From NCBI RefSeq assembly GCF_001625305.1, contig NW_017802580.1, positions 769,327 through 833,326 on the forward strand: a DNA stretch of 64,000 nucleotides, in the 5' to 3' direction. The stretch comes from Branchiostoma belcheri. Its lineage: Eukaryota > Chordata > Leptocardii > Amphioxiformes > Branchiostomatidae. Positions within the stretch are counted from its first letter, which is position 1. Every line of letters begins with the position of its first letter. This document shows positions 15,101-30,100 of this stretch, piece by piece. A program made the position numbers and the translations under genes. The notes beneath the pieces are model-generated. The model was not told where the DNA came from. It did not search any database and worked only from the letters and a program-made list of their open reading frames with translations.

Positions 15101-18100
15101 CTCGTCCAAAAGAGTACGTGCTATACACTGTAGATGGGCCGTATCCTAGCTCACGACAGACAACATTTGCATCTTGTGGGTCCCAGGGCTGCTTCCCACA
15201 TACAGTCCCCCATTCTCCATTATAGAACACCTCCACACGACCTTCCCAAGGGAACCGCCCTCCCACCAGCCGGACCTGGGGTTGGTGAACGGGTACATCC
15301 GTAAGCTCAAAATTGATAGGCTCTGTGCGTGTTCCATGGGCAACAAGGGAACCTAGATTCAACAGACCAAGACATGGGTGTATCTTGATAGTAGACCCCG
15401 GGTCTATGGTAAGCGATGCGTTTTTTAACACAGTTAAATCTGCTTTAAAGGTGTAAGGACCTCCATCCTTTTGAAGATGGAGTGAATGATACAGCCTCCC
15501 CCCGATGTTGTCAGTTGCCATGGTAACATCTCGGCTGGAAGAGTCAGCAGGTGGAGAGGATAAGTCAGGTCCTGTCAGGTATGGGAAGTATTCCACAGCC
15601 GCGCGGTCGTTCCAGTCGTCAAAGTCATGAATTTTTTCTTGAATCTCTGTTTCAGCCGCAGTACCCCACCAGTTATACCTGGCGTCAATCATCCAATCAG
15701 GAGAAGTTGTGGAGACCCTACTGCACATGGTGTAGTTCATGTCTGGGTTGTCCAGCATGTTGTGCCTTAGATAATAGTAGGACTTGTAGCCTCCGATCTC
15801 AACGGTACATGACGCAAGATCTGGGTGCTGGCCGTACTGAGCATTGCCGTCAGTTTGGGAAGTGTCGTAAATATTGTCACGGAACACGTTACCAACCATA
15901 TGGAAGATAATGTTCTCCTGTAAGTTATCTTCGAACAGAATTGACAATGTTTCTCGCGCATTGTTACCGACAAAGAGATTGTTTGTAACATTGACATCAT
16001 TCGTTTCTCCTTCAAATCCAACAGCTGGTTGATACGGACAGCTGTTATAGGAGATTGTGCTATTAGCAATGTCAAGTGATGTCTCTTTACCCGTCACGTG
16101 CAGGGCGAATTTTGAGTTACTGGTAATCTCACTGTTGTGTAGGATAAGTGCAGAAAACAGGCTAGACTGAGTATTTTCGAAGTGTGCAACGATCCCTCCT
16201 TGGTCATTTCCTTGCACACGACTGTTATGTATCTCCACTCTTGCTTCAGAGTATACATTTATGCTCAGACCCTTTCCTTGGCTGTCCTGACATGTGACAT
16301 TCACCATGATGTACTTGGCGTGTTGTCCATAGTGGTAAATGTTTATTCCTGCTCCGTTGGCTCCATTGCCTAAAGCGACTACATCAGTGAGCAAGGCTCT
16401 TTCTTCTATTCTCTCTAGGTAGATTCCATGGCCGTCGTCGGAATAGGATATGACATTATTCATATCAACCGTGCCGTTAAGAGTATAATAAATACCAATC
16501 CCAACGCCATTGTTGGAATGAGATACAATACCACTCATGTTTACTGTGCCAGAAATGCTATCCATGTATATCCCACTGTAAGAGTTATCTACAACTGATA
16601 CATTTGACAAGGTGACACTACCGATCAGAGACGAGATGTGGATACCTTGGTCAGAGCTATGAATGGCCACCGATGACAAAGATATGTTTCCTTCAGCTTC
16701 TCCTTGTACGTACAGCCCGTAAATACAAGAAGACAGCGTGCTTCTGTCAATATGTACGTTTGTCACACCTTGTGATACTTGTATACCATATCGAAAGTTC
16801 CTATTCGTTAAGTCGATGATATCAAGCGATGCTGGGGTTTCTAATCCGGACACATCATCACCCTTCCTGACAACATCAAACTTTGCAAGAAACGATGCAT
16901 CCTGTGAGCTTGAAGCCTGTAATAATAACGTGACCACAGATCCAGCAGATGTGATCACAAGCGGGTTTCTGAATTGGTAAACCTCTTTGCCCCAATGCAG
17001 TGTAGCTATCTCATTAGTCTCGTTTAATGCAAGAGACTCATAGATGGCGAGTCTGTTCCTTGACGGTGGATGGCTGAAGTAAGCCTGTGTTACCGTGACT
17101 CGTATATGGTATCCTTCTGGTGCCTTTACCGTTCTCTCACATCGAAGCCTTACTCTCTTCCTCAGCCCATTTACGACCCACTGTGGCTGCCCTTCCTTTA
17201 GCAAAAGAAGGGTCGGTCTTCTGCACATTGGTTCAACTGAAAATAACCGGTTGGCTTGTACATTTATTTCAGGTATCCACCATAGTACGGAATGTGTATG
17301 TACATTGTTGATATGGATTCCATTACCGTCTTTTGAGGCAGAATTGATCAACGTTATATTTTGCAAGGTGATATGTTGGGAAGGCTGCAGGTCTACAAAC
17401 TCTATTCCAGACGAAGACCCGACAAATTGTGCCATGACAACGTTGTTGATGTCGAATGTTGATGTCGAAGAGCCGTGTATAAGCAGACCAGAAGCCTTGT
17501 GTGCATGCATGTGTCCGACATGGAAAAGATTGATATCATGTGGCTCAAACGTTTGTTTCGAGATTGAAGCTATTCCTCCCCAACCGACAGTGGAATCACA
17601 CGTTAACCTCAGTTGATAGTACGAGTTACCCCCGCATCTACTTGTATGATATAAGCTGCACTCTCCAATGTTGTCTTCAGATCCGTCACATCGGATAGTG
17701 AGCCAATTTCGGATTGATGAATCGGAACTGTAAGTTTCAGACTTGTACGAACCCAGCCCCAACTGCTGACAGGCGATCGTGGCAAACTCGCCGAACCAAT
17801 CATGGCAAACAGGAAGCCATTGCCCGGAGTACTGCACTTCTAGTCGCCCCTCCCCACTGTTGGTGCCCCCCGTTAACCGAACTGGAATTGTTCGGTGGGG
17901 CACAGTTTTACGGACGACATCAAATGTTATAGGATATGATGGTAGTCCTTCTAACTGCAGTTTCCCAAGATTGAGGATGCCAACACGTTCCTGTACACGG
18001 AACTCAACTCCTGCGTCAACAATGAGAACAGAGTCCGGTAAGATCGTGAGGTCCCGTGTCAGGGTGACGGGGCTATCGGAGATGGTTAGCCGCAAGGTTC

Positions 18101-21100
18101 CATTCAGACGACCGCCTAACGAGGAGGCTGTCATGTTTTCTGTGCCTATAGTGTCTATAGGGTCACCAGATGGGGAGCTTAGGTACGGGGAAAACTTGAC
18201 CGGGCCTCCACTAGTCCAATCATTGTTGTCGAATATCTTCTCTTTTATTGAATCAATATCTGTAGTTCCCCACCAATTGCTTTCTGCCCTGATCTGAGTT
18301 TCAGCCAATCGATGAAAATCGTCACTGGTGCAAAGCTCCAAACCAGCTGGACTATTTAGGAACGAATTCTGGGTGATTGTGTGCTCTTCTCCAGATCCTA
18401 CAATCTCGATGGTGCAGTACTCATTTAGAGGATCAGAGATGTGTGCCAACGATTCTGGTTCATACTCATTGTTTTCGAAAATGCTGCCCACCACAACAAG
18501 GGGATGGGCGTCAGCAGACACATCAGTTGTGTTGAATAGCACCACCCGTCGGCAGACATTGCGAACAAACCTGTTTCCTGTTATGTTCACGGTCTTGTCG
18601 TACCCATGTACATGGATGACCGACTTACTGCCACATTGACTGGAGTCAAACTCAACGTCTTGTACTGTAACCTCCGCACGCGTCCCGCCGACTTCGATAA
18701 TTGTCGCCATGTTGTCTCGTTGGACTCCGCCACTGAGTTGGACGACCGGAAAGCGATCTTCGTAAGAGTTTTCAACGGTTATTTTGACCGAGCCGTTCTT
18801 ATTAGAGGTGAAGATGGATTGGTCTATGGTGATCTGGTCGGAGATTGTTGGTGATGTGATATTCTGGTTCTCCTGGTATTCTATGTCTAGGTTGAATCCA
18901 TCTCCATCGTTACCTTCTGCCACGCCATTGTGCAAGACTGTGTGACTTCTGTTACCAGACACTCCGAGATATCGAGCATGGAAACCGTCCAGACCGTTGT
19001 GGTCAAAGTGACAGCCGTCAGTCACAAGGCTGACTTGGGTTGTGGTGAACACACTGAGTCCGTGATGGGAGTTTGTACTGAAGTTAGACTGACGTATGTC
19101 CACGTTCATCGGGACGTCAGACAGCATCAGACCGGCACCGCTGTTCTGTTCAAACGTGCTGTCAGTGATCTGGAGGTTCGAGTTGTTATGTCCTCCTGTC
19201 ACCTGCATCCCGGCTGGAAAATTCTTACTGAAGCTGCTGGAGACAATGGTCACGTCTGCTGAAGGGTTCTTAATCATCAGCCCGATTCCGACATTCTCTG
19301 AGATGTCACAATTCTTAATTTGAAAAGGGCTCTTTGAGTTCTCGATTCTTATCGCTGCGTCTCCAGAGTACTTGATGTTGACGTTGCGCAACAGAGGGGC
19401 AACTGATGAGCTGATAATGGCGGCTCTTTCTGCATCTGGATTCGCTCCTCCGGCGTAGAGGATATCCACGTTTTGCAGTGTGGACTTCATAGCTGCATCG
19501 GTCGTACGGATGTCTATTGTCTTCCAATAGACGTTCTCTCTATGGTTCAGTCCCTCACAGACCACACCGAGGTCTCCTCGGTTTTGGCCTTGGCCTTTTA
19601 ATGGGAAAAATGGAGGTAAGTAGAAGCAAACTAGAGTTCAAACCTCCATGAAATGTTTAATGATTTTGTTAATACTACGCATTTCATGCAAATAATAAGT
19701 AATGCATTGATGAATGTTAGACATCCAGGTAATACGATACGCCGAAAAAGCAGTTACTCAAGCAACTGGATATGATTTTGAAAACGTCAGAGGTTTCAGC
19801 TAGTATCCACTAGCTTTCGTCTGTGACTGAGAGACCAGAGGGGAAATGGAGGTTTATAAGCACAACCTATTGATTGATATGCAAATAAAGTGAAGACAAA
19901 TTTTTGGAAGTCGAAAATGGAACAAAAGTCAGACAAGTCAAGAGAAGATAATGCAAATTAGTCAGAAAGCTCCTATTAGGCAGAACAGGAGCTTAAGTGT
20001 TGTCTGTCCTCGGGGCTGGGAGTGCCAAAATCAAGTGCCGGAAAGATCCACACGTAGCCCCCCTTCCCTGTTGAGAGTGGGGTTATACATTCTTTGATAT
20101 TGCCTCTTTAACACCCCGATCTCACCAGCGTGTTTTGCGGTATAAGATATCCGTGGACTCGAGTTTGAAAGAGTGACCCTGGTTGTGTTGTAGGTGGTGG
20201 AAAATAGCTGAGGAGTAGCCGACTTGTCTCTCCGATGTAGGTGTTGTTACAGTTGGGCTCCTCACATTTGAGTCTGTAAATAACATTCGCCTTGGTATCT
20301 TTGTGAGGTCAGTCATTAGGGTGTACCGGTCTTTGTCTGAGGGTTGAGTGAGGTTTGAAGTTAGTGGCTATGTTGACGTTCGCCCTAAGTAGCCATACTC
20401 TCACAGAACCAGAGAAACCACTGCTTTCTAAAGGTTTAAATTTCGCAGTTATACCCAACAAGATTCCCAACATTGACATTGTCACAGAAACCGAGTCAGC
20501 AATTCATCGGGCACGTATACCACAGAGACGGGCACGTATACCACAGAGACAAGCTGAAGCCTTGAGCACCAAAGTAGCTACCACCCCGAAAGTCTTCAAA
20601 CCTCCTGCTAGTAACATCACACGGGAAGACCGAACCACTCTCAAAGATTTGGCCACCAATCAAGACATATTGATTTTTCCTGCAGACAAGGGCAGATGCA
20701 CAGTAGTCTTAGACATGGAGCAGTACGACAGGAAGGTACAGGACCTATTGGGAGACAAAGACACCTACATGCTCTTGAAAAAGGACCCCACTAACAAGTT
20801 TAAAGGGAAAATCAGTACAGCTCTCAAGAACTTGCAAATTGAAGGAGTCCTGGATCGCGCCACCTACCTAAAACTCAATCCCACAACGGAGCAACCATCT
20901 GCCTTCTACGGCCTTCCCAAAATCCACAAAGTGTCCCTCTACGACCCACAGTCTCCAGTATAGGCTCTGTCACCTATGAGTTAGCAGGTTTTCTAGCTAA
21001 GATTTTGGGACCACTAGTTGGAAAATCTCAGCACCATGTACAGAATAGTGCCGACTTTGTCAACAAAATCAAAGACATCCAGGTAGAGGATGATGAAACC

Positions 21101-24100
21101 ATCACTTCGTATGACGTGTGCTCACTTTTCACCTCCATACCACCTAAGGAAGCAGTGTCAGTAGTCAGGGAAGCCGACGATACAGTTGCAGATAGAATCA
21201 ACCTATCCGTTGACCAAGTTTGTGAGCTACTAGAACTCTGGATGCACATACTTTACCTACAAAGGAGAGTTCTACCAACAAATGCACGGCTGTGCTATGG
21301 GATCACCAGTTTCACCAATTGTTGTAAACCTGTACATGGAGAAGTTTGAAAACAAAGCCCTCAGCACTTTCAATGACACTCCCCCGGCCAACTGGTTTCG
21401 ATATGTAGATGACACTTGCAGATTGAAAAAGAGGGTAGCAGCTGATTTCTTTGACCACATCAACCAGATACATGACAACATCAAGTTCACACAAGAGCCA
21501 TGTCATGACAACATGCTCCCTTTCCTAGACACCAAAACTATCGTAGAGGAAGATGGTAACCTTAGTTTCGAAGTGTACAGGACACCAATCCACACTGATC
21601 AATACCTGGTGATCAATACACAAACTAGCAGTGATCAAAACTCTCTTCCATCGTGCAGACAACATTATCACTTCAGCCGAAGCAGCCAAAACGGACGAAC
21701 ATAGACACCTCCGAGGTGCCCTGGCTAAGTGTGGCTACCGAAACTGGACTTTCAACAAAGCGTTAAAACCTTCGGATTAGTCTAAAAAAAAACCAGAAGT
21801 GCAAACCACTGACCAATAAAAACAAGGTCAACATCACTATTCCGTATGTCCAAGAAGTATCTGAGAAACTGAATGAATGAACGAATGACTGGTTTATTAT
21901 GTTAAACATCGCAGCCATCAGGCTGAAATACGTTTCACTCACATAATTCACATAATACATGGAAGTACGCCTCACTTATTACACAGTATACAACTCAATA
22001 TGACGAATACTAGTAGCATAAAATATCACCAAGTATTCAAATATTGATTAAAATAAAATGTTACAATAACTATACATCTGCGTGTGGTCGATTTACAACG
22101 TATTATTTGTTAAGCAGTCTCAACAGAGATGGTACAGGGCTGTTTTGAAATCGAGCAGTGCGGCAAGGCGCAAGAGTAATTTTGTCAGAGTTTCTGAGGT
22201 TCCTGCCGTGATCCTGTCGCCGTGTGTTGGGGAGGAGGTCTGCTGTGCGCTCCGATGTTGTCATGCTATGTGCAAACTTGGTGCAGAGGACCGCCCGTCT
22301 CTTCTAGAGTGTATCTAGTTTGCACATCTGCAGTCCCGTGGTGTAGTCTGTATACTTATGACCCAGTATAATCCGGCATGCACGTTTCTGTACCCGTTCC
22401 ATTGTTGCTGTTTGTTTACTAGTAAGTCCGTGATGCCACACTGGTGCGCTGTACTCAAGGACCGGATCGGTCTTATGAAGCCACAGTACACTGTTACAAG
22501 GTCCTCCACTGGGACTCCAAATGACTTAAGTCTGCGAAACATGAACAGTCGTTTGTTGCCCTTCTTTGTTGTTTCACTCACTTGCGTGTCCCATCTTAGG
22601 TTCGACTAAAGCCAGACACCTAACACCTTGGCGATTTTCACTGTTCTTAGGGGGTTGCCGCAAAGACTGATGGGTACAGGTGGACTCGGATTCCTCATAA
22701 AGCACACTGTGAACACCATGCACTTTCCGGGGTTGAGTTTCAGTTGTGCACTCTCAGACCACTCCTCCAGGGAGTTAGCTTGGTCTTGAAGGTGGGAGTC
22801 TTCGGAGTTGTGTCTGTTCTCTCCCAACGACAGGTCATACGCATTGAGTTTGAGTTTATTTAGATCCACAATTAGCTTAACAATTCATATTGCAGCTATT
22901 CTTCCTGTGGTCAATTAACATATACACCTGACACACATAAAATAACTTATACAGACATAAACATGTACAGAAACTCCACAAAAACACCAAGTGACAGAAA
23001 CAAAGCTAGCTTACATGACCGCCATATATCTAAAATACCTATTTTACATTTCTCCAAAAGTTATTGCACATTGTTCCATGCCTCTACAATTTCATAGTGT
23101 TCCAGGTGTGTGACATCCGATACAAAAAGCGTTTTCTCTGAGCATTTGTTCTAGGTTTGGGGAGACGGATAGTTTGTGACTTTGTTGATCTGGTTTGGTA
23201 TCCATGTGACTGAAACGTGATCTGTTTATACAGGGAAACAGGCTGTCTGTTCTCCATCATTTTGCGAAAAGTCAAAAGGTCTTTCTGTTGAATCCTCTCT
23301 TTCACGGGCAACCACCCCAACATCTGCAGCAAAGCGTCCTTGCTTGTGGATCTGTTGCATCCGAGGGCAAGCCTCGCAGCTCTGTTTTGTATCACTTGCA
23401 GCCGCTTTATGTTCTTCTCTGACGTACTTGCCCACACTGAACTACAGTAGTCTAGGTGGGAAAGTACCAGGGCTTGCATCAGTGCTGCCCTCTGTTTGCG
23501 CGGAAGTGATTTTCTCACCCTACCCACTTGGGCCATGCACCTGTTACATTTCTTTACAACGTGGTCTATGTGATCGTCGAATGTGAGGCTTTGGTCCACA
23601 TGAACTCCCAGAAGTTTGACGGTAGGCACTTGCTCCAAACTCTGCCCCCTGAGTTCCAGCTGTAGAGCAGGGGCAAGCCTTGTCTTCCTAGAAGTTCCCA
23701 CTAGCATGGTCTTTGTTTTGCCATTGTTAAGTTTGAGCCTGTTGTAGTCCGACCATTTAGCCACACATTCTAAATCCACAAGAGCCTTGGCTTTTATGTC
23801 CTGTACGGTATGCCCTGCTGTATGTACTGTACTGTCGTCTGCATACTGATCCAGTTCCCCATTTTCTATTTCATATTTCATATTTCCACCGATCATTGAA
23901 TGATTGACAGGCATCATTTATCATACAGAGGAAGATGATTGGCCCCAACTTTGTGCCTTGTGGGACACCGGTGGTAAGAGTTTCACAGTCCGAGAGTGAC
24001 AGTCCGAGAGTGACAAACTCCCGGACCGATGGATCTTCCAAAACTCCAACATAGCCACTAACTTCAAACCTCACTCAACCCTCACTCAAAGACTGGTGCA

Positions 24101-27100
24101 CCCTAAGGACCGACCTCACAAAGATACCAAGGCGAATGTTATTTACAGACTCAAATGTGAGGAGCCCAACTGTAACAGCACCTACATCGGAGAGACAAGT
24201 CGGCCGCTCAAAGTAAGAAACAAAGAACATTGCAGACCTAGTGCCAACGACTGCTCCTCAGCTATTTTCCACCACCTACAACACAACCAGGGTCACTCTT
24301 TCAAACTCGAGTCCACGGATATCTTAGACCGCGAAACACCCTGGTGGGAACGGGGTGTTAAAGAGGCAATATATGTATAACCCCACTCTCAACAGGGAAG
24401 GGGGGCTACGGGTGGATCTTTCCGGCACTTTATTTTTGGCACTCCCAGCCCCGAGGACAGACAACACTTAAGCTCCTGTTCTGCTTAACAGGAGCTTTCT
24501 GACTAATTTGCATTGTCTTGTCTTGACTTGTCTGACTTTTGTTCCATTTTCGACTTCCAAAAATTTGTCTTCACTTTATTTGCATATCAATCAATAGTTT
24601 GTGCTTATAAACCTGCATTTCCTCTCTGGTCTCTCAGTCACTGACGAAAGCTAGTGGATACTAGCTGAAACGTCTGACGTTTTAAAAATCATATCCAGTT
24701 GCTTGAGTAACTGCTTTTTGGCACTAAGTAATGCATATTATCGTATTTTTATGCAAAATATTCACATGGCGTCTACCCAGTAACATGGAACACACTGGTG
24801 AAATTTGTAGTATTTGGCATTGACAAGGTACGGTATTGTTGATTATATGTCAGCTAGAGACAAATTTTTAGGATTTATACACAGCAAGAGTTCTATGACC
24901 TCATCATACTTTCGCTAAATCATGTTAACCGTTCAAACTAATTAGGCATTTTTGCTCAGTGATTATACAAATCATATTCTCCTGCCAATGGCAATCTTAC
25001 CTTACCCCCAACATGTGACGATTGCGAATTGATATAATCAATTCGCCTTTACATGACGGGTGTTTATGCGCAATATCATCATTTGACAGACATTTAGCAT
25101 TTGCGTTGTTGCATCTGTTTACATAATAAGAATTTGAAACAAAACTCACGACACCAATGAGGTGGCAAGTTAAGGTCACGGTGGATGCACTCATAGATGT
25201 TGTTCTCATTGCCTTGACATTGTAGTTCGCACACAGCCACGCGTCCTTTGCCAACTCGGTACTTGTTCTCCACCCGTCCTGTTGCAAACCCCAGTTGTCG
25301 ACACACCACCTTAAAATTTCAATGCATTTTCGTTTGACTAGTCGACCGTAAAGAAACTATAGGGGTATGTGATGTTCATTATTTATTAAGCAATGTCATT
25401 ACATGCAATAAAGGTAAGTTTTCTTTTCAATGTTAGAAATTGTTTACTTACATTAGCTTCTGAATTTCTCCACCTCCAACCAAGTCTCAGGCAGAGAGAG
25501 CCCCACTCTCCATCCCGCTGGACCTGGACACGTCCCTCAAACACGGTAGGACCCAGCAACCGGATGTTGTGGTCACGTGTCACGTTATTCGCTTGGTCGT
25601 CGGGTGGGTTCCTCTTCCGGTCGAAGACGATTCTGTGTTCTGGAGTGCCGATCTGTACAAAGAGAGGAAATATTTCTTGTCTTATATTGACGATGAGATA
25701 CTGCCCATGTATACGGAGGACGATGTGTAGTGTTGCGTAGCTGTAGACGAGTGGTTCTCTGTTCGCCTCTAGGAGAGGGGATGAGTGACTGCAAGTGCCA
25801 TGCGTCATCTTGTACATTAACACCATGGAGTGGTAGTGTCTCCTGGTAGACAGGCTGTCCCATTCTAGCTCTCGTATAGGAGGCTCGTACTGGGGGTCCC
25901 TTTCATGGCCCCTGTTGTAAGGCACCCAGCATGGTATTGGACTTTGTCTAGAGTAGCGCTCGCCGTACTGCCGAGGTCTCCTAGCAGTACTGATGAATAC
26001 TTTATCTTAGATCGAATCATGGTGAAGTAGGCTAGCTCAAGGGCCTCTCTACTCAGTTTTCCTTTGAGTTTGCAGAGAGCGTCTAGCAGTTTCCTGGCTT
26101 TGCTGGACAGTGCTAGTACATGTTCAAGCCATCTCAGAGATTGGTGGCTGGTGACTCCAAGGTGAGTATATGACGGGACCTGTTCGACGACTTTTCCACA
26201 GATATAGCGAGGAGGGAGCTGGACGTTCTTTCCATCTAACTTGATGCAAACAACCTTGCACGTGTCTGGGTGTAGTTCTAATCCCCAGTCTACAAACCAA
26301 GTGTCGCGGAACATAAAGTAAATGTCACAGGAAGACAGTCTAAAAATGTCAAAATCTTACATGATTCACAAAAAGACTAAGAGTCTAAGACCCCTGTACC
26401 ACTTAGTGGCGCTCACACTGTGAGAGCATCGTGAGAGCACCGTTTAAGTGGAATGGGGGTATTAGAAAGCGGATGATGTCGCAATCAATATATTCAGCAA
26501 CATTGGAAAATGATCTTTCTAATCCTCTCATCCTTAAAGGCTATGTCCTAAAGTGTCAAAAATCCATCAAAGTCGTCGGCGTAACCGTTCGGAATGACTT
26601 AAAATGGGACTCCCCTGTCAGGAATATGACCCCACGTGCCAACAAGAACCTCTACCTACTGCGCAGGCTCAAAAGTTTTGGATTATCAGCTTCTGACCTG
26701 ACAACTGTCTTTACCGCTTACGTTGGACCAGCCCTTGAGTACGCAGCACCAGCATGGCACTTGTCTCTGACTGTACAGCAAATTACAAGCCTGGAATGTG
26801 TCCAAAAGATGGCCTGTGAGATCATTATTGGCTCTCTCTACTACAAATATGAATTAGTAACGGAGTCCTTGAATCCAACATCATTATCAGATCAACGGGT
26901 CCACATATCTAGATTTGCAGAGCGTTTGCAAGATCCCCGATGAATCCAGAGTTCCCATACTGGCCACTTCCAACTAGTCTGTCTGTGACGGGAAGACAAA
27001 CTCGCACAAAAAAGACACCCAGTACTGTCGTACCACTCGTTATAGAAACTCACCGATCCCCACTTAAAACCACCGTAGCTGACTGTTTGCAACTGGCACG

Positions 27101-30100
27101 CTCTTAGATGACATGACCAAAACAGTTGGTTCAACCGTGGCCGTTTAAGTTGGCTGAGCGGGAATGGCCGTGTAACGTTACTTTTTAAACTTATCATCCA
27201 TGACCGTTACAGGCACATGATACATGATGGCAGCCCCGTCTCATGTTTTCACACAATCCATAAAACAATGCACCATCCACTGTTTGTTGACTTTGGAGCA
27301 TTTCCAATAAGGAAGAAAATTCCAGATAAGATTCTTGGCAAACCTGAGATTTGAACTTACGATGTCTAACTGTGGACTGGCTTGTGTATTAGCCATGAGA
27401 ACGGTCTGGCATAAATGTTACGGAACATCTTGACAACTAAAACTAACGGCGATCTTTCAATCGGTTCAATCAAATTATCCTCCCTCGAAGATTTTTAAAC
27501 AAACTGCCCTTCAGTTCCAGAGAAAGTTAGGAATAAATTGTTTCTATAAATCATGATGTTCAACTTCACCTAAATTTCAAATTCGGCAAGTATGAACTGA
27601 CTGGGAGTTACCGCTATGCGATTAGAGAAATTTTCCATTACGTAGGAAATAAGGTTTCATCTTAATCTGATACATGCTCAGTAATGACATTACAAGAGAT
27701 AGTTATGCATAAAATTGCCATGATTTTCAAACACGATTAAGATGTCTAAAATATCTTCTATCATTTAACAAACACGTGAACATTCCATTTCATCGCAACA
27801 TTGCAAGCTATAAAAAAAACCCCAGTATTTCAGCCATGTCTTGTTTTAGTTAATAATTAAGTTATCATTTTAGCAGAGTGAATTTAAAAGACTATTGGCA
27901 CTTAAACCTAAACTAACCACCTTAACAACTGACAACATACCTCATCAGAATCATACTTGTGACTTCGTTTTAAGTTAAAGTCTATGACCATAGAACGCCT
28001 ATCAAAAGTATGCCGCAAGTATTAGAATTTCAACTACTTTGACATGGATCCTTGGTTATTGTCAGTCGTCTATGAACGTCAGATCAAACAGCAACATTTT
28101 CACATTTTGGAGTATGAAGGGAAGGACATAAAAAGTACGTTGATTAAGTTTGGAAATCCGGGTAATAAGATACGCCAAAAACAGTTACTCAAGCAACTCG
28201 ATATGGAAACGGTAAAACGTTTTAAGTAGCGGCGGAATGATCGTCAGTGTCACCAGAGAACCTGTGCAGAAATGCAGTTTTAAAACCAGGAACTATTAAA
28301 TGATATGCGAATAGGTGAAGACAACTTTTTGGAGGTCCAAAAAGAAACAACAAAAGTTAGATAAGACAAAGATTGTGCAAATTAGTCAACTGCTCCTGTT
28401 GTTACAGACCATGCAGCTTAAGTGTTGTCTGTCAAGATGTAGACGACACTTGGTACAGATTAAAAAAGAATGCTTCGATCACGTTGACGACATACTAAGT
28501 AGATGAAAACATCAAGTTCACACAGGAGCTGAGCCATGACAACGCGCTTCTCTTCATAGACACGAAAACTATCGTGGAGAAAGATGGCAACCTTCGCTTT
28601 GAAGTATACCGGGAACCGACCCACACTGATCAATACCAGGCCTTAAATTCCCATCCCCCTTTGAAACACACACTAACAGTGATTAAATCTCTCTTCCATC
28701 GGGCAGACAACATCATCACAAAGCTAAAACAAACATAGACACCTCCGAGATGGACTTCCAACAAAACTCTTGAACCTTTTGCTCAGTTCAAGAAAACACA
28801 GAAGTGCAAACCATTGACCAACAGAAACAAGGTCAACATCACTATTCCGTATATCCAAAGAATATCCAATAAACTCCGATGGATCTTCCAAACCTTTAAC
28901 ATTGCCACAAGCTTTAAAGGAGTACTAACCTCCAGAAGAGGGTGCTATATTTTGACAGGCATTTATTTTTGGAAGTGAAAAATGCATATTATTTTACAGT
29001 ATACCATTAAATGCCCATTTTGCGCGCAAGTCTTAAAACGCATCGAATCCAAGACAAACTCTCCAAATACCCTCAAAACTATCCCAGAATACACCACGCT
29101 ACTCCATTGGTGTCTATGTTTTAAACAAAAAGTTACGTTACAGACCTCATTTCGGGGGCGATAAGAAAAATTCGTACCGTTTTGTGTTCTTTGGTATCTT
29201 ACCGACCATTGCCCTTCTTGGTGTCCTTATCGCCCCTCATTTATGCCGCAAATATTGACGATGAAAAAAACGGCGTAATCTAGTTATCCTTTCCATAAGT
29301 GGCGTAATCTAATTATCTGTCCATAATCGCTTCTGTAAAAACATTCTTGGGGTACACAGAAATGCTAGCAACGGAGCATGCAAAGCAGAGCTCGGTAGAC
29401 TGTCACTAGACAAAGACGTATCTGTACGCCTAGTCAAGTATTGGCTAAGACTGAGGCAACTAGACGCTAATACACATCCCCTACAAGTCGACGCTTTACT
29501 ATCTCAAAAACATATGTTAATGCTTGGTCACAAGAAAACTGTGCTACACCATGTGAAAGAAATACTTGACCGCAGTGGTTTCTCATATATCTGGCATGAC
29601 GACAACATCGATCTCGATAAGCAACACATATGTACATTACTTAGAAGTAGACTCTCTGACATGTATATCCAAACCTTTCTTTATAATCTCTCTGTTGATG
29701 TCGGTAAGCTAAGATTTTATAGACATCTGAAACCTGTATACACAATGGAACGTTATCTTCACATCAAAGACTTCGATGTTAGATCAGCCATATGTAAGCT
29801 AAGAGTTAGCGCTCATACATTGTACATTAGAAATAGAAAAGGGTAGATACAAACAATTACCTGTTAACGACAGAATATGTAAATATTGTACAGGAAACGC
29901 AGTGGAGGATGAAATGCACTTTATTTGTCATTGCTCTCATTATAGCACCGAAAGAGATCAGTTATTTGAAATGGTCACCAAAATGTTCCCCAGCTTTATT
30001 CACCTTCCCAGCCTACAAAAAACTTCATTTCTATTAACACCTCCCAATTTATATATCTCGCAAAACGTCAGCTATTTCATACTCCACTGCACACGGAAAA

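Larger units (their letters stand above)
19708..24724 (+). mobile_element. Penelope-like retroelement with inverted terminal arms, internally interrupted
   Basis: The element lies in intron 3 of the bark-like gene. Its ends are long inverted repeats (left arm 19741-20375, right arm 24047-24722); the left arm is an inverted copy of the 3' part of the element, including part of the endonuclease coding region. Between the arms are a reverse transcriptase with [29 protein letters not shown] and RYVDD motifs, and a GIY-YIG endonuclease, the hallmark combination of Penelope-like elements. A 12-bp direct repeat TAAGTAATGCAT flanks it (19696-19707 and 24725-24736), a probable target duplication. About 2.1 kb of non-LTR sequence is inserted between the RT and the endonuclease (21876-24015). 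Confidence 0.85.

Noticed and set aside
17095..17616. Plus-strand frame of 173 codons inside exon 4
   Set aside because: Antisense of the clearly coding bark-like exon; no domain and no splice context.
20122..20316. Minus-strand coding frame with endonuclease-like residues
   Set aside because: It is the inverted terminal copy of the GIY-YIG region of the same Penelope-like element, with a deletion, not a separate gene.
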